From Glebionis coronaria (taxonomy: Eukaryota > Streptophyta > Magnoliopsida > Asterales > Asteraceae): a DNA stretch of 64,000 nucleotides. Position numbers and translations under genes: made by a program. Position 1 is the stretch's first letter, and every line of letters starts with the position of its first letter. The notes under the pieces are model-generated. The model saw only the letters and a list, made by a program, of their open reading frames with translations, was not told the DNA's origin and searched no databases. Below are positions 58,100 through 64,000 of the stretch, piece by piece. The stretch spans positions 592,509,895 to 592,573,894 of the forward strand of contig CM046880.1 in NCBI GenBank assembly GCA_025667525.1, read 5' to 3'.

Positions 58100-61000
58100 T
58101 GTAACACCCCCAAATTTATACAACTCGGAAGACTCGTTGGTGTTACGGGATAGCACATTACTCACATCATAGACAACGCATAAAAATCGCGTCGTTTAAT
58201 AATAAATCATTTCCATTCATAAACATCAAAGTTACATCGGTCCCAAGTCATTATATTTCATACAAAGTTTTACAAAGTATTTGAATGGAAAATATTGTTT
58301 AAGTGCGGGCCATGAATTCTTGTCGTCTTCCCGAGAATTACCTTCAAGTACCTGAGATAAAACATGTTAAAAGAAAAGGCCAGCGATAACGCCGAGTGAA
58401 TTCATAGAGTTTAATAAATTCCATCAATATAATATCAGTATAAAATTATTACTGAAAATCATTTTGTACAAATCATTTTAATAGGCCATAAAATAGCCAA
58501 AGTCATTTTATGCAAATCTTCATCAAAATCATAATATAGGCATTTGCCTTAAAAATCATTATACGAGCCAATGTCGTAAAAACATCATACAATACGCCTT
58601 ATGACGTTGTATAAAAATAAAAACCGTTATATGAATATGGTTATGAAAACCAAAACACGAACATAATATCAATAGTATGACCCTGTATTGCTAGTCAGGC
58701 AATACATCGTAATTCGGAGCGTCTAGTAGTATTTCGTTAGTTTGGATTATTATAAGCCGCATGACATTGTTACCTTACTAAACCAACAACGGGTAGCTAA
58801 CCCGTTACAAATTTTGCCCATCTAAAGTAGCGTGTCGTCACAAAGGTCACGCTATGGAAATCTTCTCATACATAAATTCGCTTACCAATCAATGTGGCAC
58901 GACGGGGATCAACCGTCAAGGTGCGAACTGGGGTGATCGTCCCCAAATAGTACTATTATATGCACAAGCGTCTACCAAATCCCGGTAGTTCACAATTCAT
59001 GCTAATGGGACTTTTAGTGACACAACCTAACTTTAATAATCCATTTTATTTCATCTATCGGGTCCTTTAATCATTTATCGGGTCATACAATCGGGTCATT
59101 CAATCATACGGGTCCAAATCAATAAACAAACAATCGGGACAAATGGTGTCCTATTTTATAAAAACTAACATGTTATCTCCCTCGCGGGTTTATAAAACAT
59201 TTATAAAACATTTAAAAGAGTGCGAGGCTATGAACTCACGTTGATGTGGGAAGGCGGGTTATCGGCAATTCGGACGTACGGTACGTGCTTCAATCACGGA
59301 AACCTAGACAAATAATACTCGTCTTAGACTCTTGTCCAATGACTTTATAAAAATAAAAATTATGTATACATATGATGATTATATATATATGATGATCAAG
59401 TGGGTTTACATATTCTCGTTTACTCATTTTAGTGTTATGTGTCGATAACTTTTATACTAGTTTACTAGTTTTACCTATTTACGTGTTTTAGGTTCAATAA
59501 ACTTATTATAAGTTCTTTAACTTGTTTTAATCCATTTTATACTTATATTATCAGTATTTAAACTTTACAAGTTGGGCCCAAATGGGTTAAGCCCAATAAG
59601 TTCTTTTTATAAGAGTTTAACTTATTTAGTCCAATTATTAGTCCAATATGTTTACTTAGCTTGTTAATGTCCTTTTGTCCTATAGTTCGGGTTTTTATCG
59701 GTTTTTACTTGTTATACATGTCTATATATCAGTATATAAGTTTTATAAAGTTTTCATTAGACGGGTCCAACCATCTAAGTTTTATTTAACAAAAACGTTA
59801 ATTTTACGGTATTAGCCGAAAAAGTCATAAAAATCATGTTTATAGTTTTATAACTCATAAAACTTAACAAGTTACCATTTTTATAAAATTTCCACTTATT
59901 TACCATTGTACACATATATATAAATGTATTATATAAGTTAGTGGGTTTTAATTTATGTTTTATACTATTAAATTTTGAGTGCTTATATAATAGTATTATA
60001 CTTTAATTTCCAAAATCTGATTTTTATCTTCACTTTCACCAAAACTGCCATATCTAGAGGTCTATATGGAGATAGAAGCTAAAATTTTTATCACATAAAC
60101 TACATGATATGTGCTCCATTTAACTCTTCTATAGCTACTGTTGAATCATCCTCTAAGTATTTTCTAAAAATCGTCCAAAACAGTAACTCAGATTTGTACC
60201 CTAAACTTGTTTTGATCATATCTCACTCATCACAATGATTCCATTGCATGGTCAACTCTCACATGTGTACAAGACCCATAGCTTACTGTATATTAATTCT
60301 ACTTCATCATTTTATCAGTTCATGACATGTTTCTTTACTGTTTTATACAGCCATCAATTTTAAGCAAGATTTTAGCCTTGTTCTTTATAGTTTTTCACCT
60401 TTTTAATCATGTTTATCAACACCAAATCCCCACATAACATTTTTATCATCATATAATCATCATATACATATACAATAGGAAATAAAATACATGTTTACAT
60501 AATCAAAATAACAAGAAGATGAGGAGGACAATCTTTATACTACCATGTTGATGTAGGTTATGATTTGGACATGGATTTTGATGGAGAAACTTGTGGATAA
60601 CCATGACCATCTTCAAGATCACCAATCTTCATGAATACCTTGTGGAAAATCAGCCCTACTACTCCATGAAAACTCCTCCTTGGATGTTATAAGCACCACC
60701 AATCAATAGGGTTTCAAAAGGGCTTCAACATATGTGTATATAACATAAGATTTCATGGTTGATTTTGATCAAATTTGGTGTTTAAGGGGAGAATGGGACG
60801 GCATACATGAGAGGAGAAGAGAGAGTTTGAGGTGGTTTTGCATGGGTGGAAATGTGTGAATGAAGAAGCTAATGGTTTTAGCTAGTTTTGGTGGTAAGTG
60901 TTAGCTTACAAACTAAGCTAAAGACAAGTGTAAGAATGGTTAAATACACTTGACACCTCATGGGTGTTAAGTTGCTAGTTTTGGCCAGTTTGAGTGGGGG

Positions 61001-61522
61001 TGGGACAAGTGTCCCACTTGTCTCATCCCCATTTATTTACGGGTACTCCTCGATTCTAGTTTCCTCGATTTGCGTGCCCTCGGGTCGTTTTACGAAAAAT
61101 GTTTTTATAAATTATGAATCAACGTCACAAAACGAATCCAATAAAAATTGTTTCATCAAAAACGGAGTTTGAAAACGTAAATACGTAATCCTAGGGTTTC
61201 CGGTTTAGTCGTAAAGGACGTTAAAATAAAATCGTAAGTCCTAATCTCTTCTCGTAAATTTGTGAGTTTATGAACCAACACAAATTTAAAACTCCAAAAT
61301 AATATTTACAGATAAATTTATTTTCTGAAATGTCGGACTGTCACCAAAGACGGTGTATGTAAACGTGAGCACGTAACGTTGAATCATCCGATTTAGACGT
61401 AGTCGACGCTACTACAAGACGTAAATCCAAATTTCTTCCCAAAAATAAGTGAGTTCATATAATAATATTTTCAAATAAATATTGAGAATAAAATATTGAC
61501 CATAAATTGACGGATTGTCACA
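58100..61522 (-). repeat. 5' LTR of element F (3423 bp)
   Basis: Nearly identical to 45056-48486; in stretches I compared there are only a few differences per several hundred bases. TG...CA ends. It is followed by taagg and the rest of the GRF gene. Confidence 0.9.
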
Positions 61523-61527
61523 TAAGG

Positions 61528-61641
61528 TCACGAAATGAACTACAAGAATTAGTGAACTCACTCACAAATGCCAACAGAAGACTTAGGATTTATATAATTG
61601 TAGTTGGTTGTTGTTTGTTGTGTTTATGTTCATGTAATTGA
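61528..61641 (+). pseudogene. GRF-type zinc-finger gene, 3' part
   Basis: Continues the frame cut at 45055: a polar, possibly coiled segment (SRNELQELVNSLTNANRRLR) followed by a hydrophobic stretch of about 14 residues (IYIIVVGCCLLCLC) and TGA at 61639-61641. A C-terminal membrane segment after a short coiled region is the usual end of small plant GRF proteins. Separated from its start by 16.5 kb of element F, it cannot be expressed as the original protein. Confidence 0.75.
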
Positions 61642-61734
61642 TTTTTCTTGTGAACGTTTATGAATGTAATTAATGAAGCATGTTTTTAATTGAATCCTTT
61701 GTTGCTTGTTGTTTGTTGATATAACATGTCTGGA

Positions 61735-62035
61735 TACCCAGTTTGACAGAAACATAATACAAACATAAACTTAAGTTTGACAGTGTTCAAACACTTAAGT
61801 TTGACACAAATACAAACAGAAACATAAGTCAAACAGAAACATAAGTTTGACACAAATAATACTTATCTTACAGCATAAAGTGTTCAAACACTTAAGTAAA
61901 TAAAAGTACTAGGGATAACATAAGTTTGACAGAAACATAAGTCAAACAAGAGTACTTGTCCAAACATAATACAAACATACACATAAGTCAAACAAGAGTA
62001 GTAGTTCAAACTTAATACAAACAGAAACATAAGTT
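61735..62035. repeat. Degenerate short repeats between the convergent MULE genes
   Basis: Units such as aaacataagtttgacag, aaacataagtcaaac and cacttaagtttgacac recur about ten times in 300 bp, irregularly spaced. They lie between the stop codons of the GRF and transposase genes, where both 3' untranslated regions should overlap. Confidence 0.65.
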
Positions 62036-62044
62036 ATTAAACCA

Positions 62045-64000
62045 TCACTGAGTGTATTTTGGATTTGGAATCCTGATTCTTTTCATTGTTGCACCATCAG
62101 CAGATCCTTGAGCTCTTACAGGTTGGCTAGAAGATCCTTGAGCTCTCTTAGCATGCTTTGCTGAATGAGTCCCTTGACTTGCATTAGGTTTTCTAGCCTT
62201 TTTCATGCCTGCATCTTCATGTGGTTGACTAGTTCTACCCCTTTTGGCACCAGCTGCACTTGTTTCTGCTTGGTTGGAGGATGAATTACCTTTACAACTT
62301 CTTGAGTTGTGACCAGTACCCCTAAACTTTAAACAAGTTACCAACTTACCTTTCCTAGACAGCTTTCCATCCTTAACCATTTCAAGCTCACCTGCACTTT
62401 TCTTCCTATTTTTTTGTGGCCTCCCTATTTTTGGAATAGTTTTTGGAGGCAACAATGTAGTTGGACAGTCAAATTTCTCCCATTGTTGCCTTCCATTAAC
62501 AGGATTCACCTTAAAAGAATACACTTCCCTCCATGTTTCTAGCTTATATGACCTATGGACCCAATCTTCTGGTAACCCTACATCATTACCATGGTCTATC
62601 ATATCATGAATACAAGCTACTGCATGTTTACAAGGAATACCTGAGACTGCCCATTTCCTACAACTGCATACTCTTTCTGTAATGTTAACAACAACTTGTT
62701 CCCCTGTTCTCTTGCACTTAACTTGATACAAGTCTGCACCATTCTAGTCCACAGTACATTCAACAGATTTTTCCTTAATTGCACTAAAAATACTACTAAC
62801 AGCTGGTGTCAAAATCCCCTCACTTTTTTCTATGACATTTTGTACTATAACTATCCTCTTCATTAAGTACTCCCTAACATACTCTAAACAGGAAATTATG
62901 GGACTGTCCCTTGCATCCAATAACTGCCTATTAAAAACCTCACACACATTGTTTATCAACAAATCACAGTTTGCCCTACCTGTTATAAAATGGAAAATTA
63001 TCAACATTATCAACATTATGAACTAACTGATATATATTGACAGAAAAGTAGACTTACCAGAAAAGTGGGATCTGCTCTAATGCTCAGGTGAGATCTTGTT
63101 CAGCCAATCATTTGCCCTTTTGTTGAATTTCTTTAAGGTTTCCATATGCTTTTTGAACTCCACTACAGTGCAAGCTGTTGCACAAGCCCATAACATTTGC
63201 TTGTACTCATTACCTTTCCAAGTCATATTCATGTTTGTATAGATATGTCTTACACAGTATCTATGCTCTGCAGTTGGGAACAATTTGTTTATAGCTGGTA
63301 AGAGTCCTTGTACACAAAAATAAATAAAGATTCTTAAAATCATAACAATTAATAAATTACTTAACATAGAAAACTGATTGTTAATTTGTTTACCTTTTGC
63401 CTATCAGTGATAAATGTGAAATTTGAATTGGAGAATAACTCCAAGTCATTACCAAAGCAAGTTAAAAACCATGTCCAAGAAGATAAGGACTCTGATTCCA
63501 CAACACCATAGGCCACATGGTATATTCCATTATTTGCATCAACACCAACAGCAGTAACCAATTGACCAACATAATTTCCCTTCATAAAAGCCCCATCCAA
63601 ACCAAGTAACTCTCTACCAGAAGCCCTAAAACCTTCTTTCAAGCTGCCCAAACACACATAAATCCTCCTAAACATTCTAGTGGGTGAGTTGGGATTACCT
63701 TCAGGAGACACATCTATTTTAACAGTTGTGTTTGGGTTACATCTTTGTAGCTCTTGTACATAATCCCTTAACAATTCATACTGTACAGTATCATCACCTC
63801 TTATGAATTTTTTGGCTTTTGCCTTAGCCCTAAAAGCCTTTGATTGACTAACACCCAATTGAAACTTCTGCTGCATCTGTTCTTAAACAGATTTTGCTGG
63901 TATTTCTGGATTCATCATTACTAGATCTTGGATGTGTTTTGACAGAAAAGTAGAAGTACAAACTTTGATTTTTCTTGACTGCAAACACTTATGTTCTTCC
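62045..64000 (-). pseudogene. MULE transposase (MuDR type), three in-frame stops, N-terminus outside window
   Basis: Read right to left: the end of the N-terminal DNA-binding region (EEHKCLQSRKIKVC, at the window edge); the MULE transposase core with LGLDGAF (first Asp, about 63600) and FITDRQK (second Asp, about 63400); then HRYCVRHIYTNM and VVEFKKHME (probable catalytic Glu region); LINNVCEVFNRQLLDARD (about 62950); and a SWIM zinc finger CSCRKW...CKHAVACIH (62660-62610). The tail is basic with an AT-hook-like GRP and a knuckle in which the second Cys is Phe (CLKFRGTGHNSRSC). Introns are visible at about 63393-63346 (whose acceptor does not restore frame cleanly) and 63057-62980 (GT-AG). 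Stops: TAA 63883-63885, TAG 63077-63079, TAG 62744-62746, the last two at Trp positions. Inactive; the MULE would need a helper. Confidence 0.85.

Larger units (their letters stand above)
45056..61522 (-). mobile_element. Element F: minus-strand Ty3/gypsy with intact LTRs and ruined interior
   Basis: 16467 bp bounded by taagg duplications. LTRs are at 61522-58100 (5') and 48486-45056 (3'), with TG...CA ends. A primer-binding site (58096-58085) and polypurine tract (48504-48487) are in place. After removal of element G the interior is about 5.3 kb and colinear with element A gag-pol, but no long frame survives. Same LTR family as A. Confidence 0.9.
44419..64000. mobile_element. Element H: Mutator-like element (MULE), right end outside window
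   Basis: Within the presumed PPX intron, a GRF zinc-finger gene (+, starting 44800) and a MULE transposase gene (-, running in from the right edge to 62045) face each other, as mudrB and mudrA do in MuDR. The left end is placed at about 44419 because gtgaaatgcacttttcatac and the following bases look like a plant MULE terminal repeat and lie 380 bp before the GRF ATG. The matching right repeat is not in the window, so the borders are provisional. Element F splits the GRF gene. Confidence 0.6.

Noticed and set aside
1..64000. CRISPR arrays, operons, riboswitches, rRNA, organelle DNA inserts, endogenous pararetrovirus
   Set aside because: Looked for and not seen; the reverse transcriptases present all belong to LTR retrotransposons with integrase or their remnants.

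Overview
The window is plant nuclear DNA, almost certainly from a eudicot with a large repeat-rich genome. A daisy-family source is possible, but I cannot prove it from sequence alone. Almost everything is transposon. The only clear host gene is the first exon of a protein phosphatase 4/PPX catalytic subunit (42282-42422, + strand). Its promoter side and first intron are crowded with mobile DNA.

Left half (1-40761) is one nest. A minus-strand Ty1/copia element (D; 5' LTR at 40615-40761, gag 40477-39262, protease/integrase/start of RT 30100-28285) was hit twice. A gag-protease-only, Athila-type element (E, 30106-39256, 5-bp target duplication gtact) sits at the gag/protease boundary. A tandem array of Ty3/gypsy elements (B1-B2-B3, LTR-internal-LTR-internal-LTR, ending at 28284) sits in the RT, so the rest of D should lie left of the window. 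B1 is itself cut in its integrase by a chromodomain-type Ty3 element (A, ending at 7335). B3 holds a truncated copia (C, 20634-22119).

The B family is the most unusual system here. Its gag region contains three short GT-AG introns (83, 77 and 73 nt) with the same lengths in both complete copies. Removing them joins gag, zinc knuckle, protease, RT, RNase H and integrase into one frame. Leaving intron 1 in ends the protein inside that intron, just after the capsid-like part. This suggests that splicing, rather than frameshifting, sets the Gag to Gag-Pol ratio.

Right half (40762-64000): a tRNA-type SINE and a 460-bp inverted-repeat MITE lie upstream of PPX, and a hAT-type MITE lies in intron 1. 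From about 44419 a Mutator-like element (H) begins and runs off the right edge. It has a spliced GRF zinc-finger gene on + and a MULE transposase on -, arranged convergently as in MuDR. The GRF gene is split by a 16.5-kb minus-strand Ty3 element (F, 45056-61522, 5-bp target duplication taagg) with near-identical 3.4-kb LTRs but a ruined interior. F in turn contains a 4.3-kb copia deletion derivative (G, 52197-56490, target duplication acaat).

No coding region in any element is intact. Most are stopped by changes that look like C to T or G to A. No CRISPR, operon, rRNA or intact tRNA gene was seen. All splice sites and family names are my reading of the sequence; no search was run.
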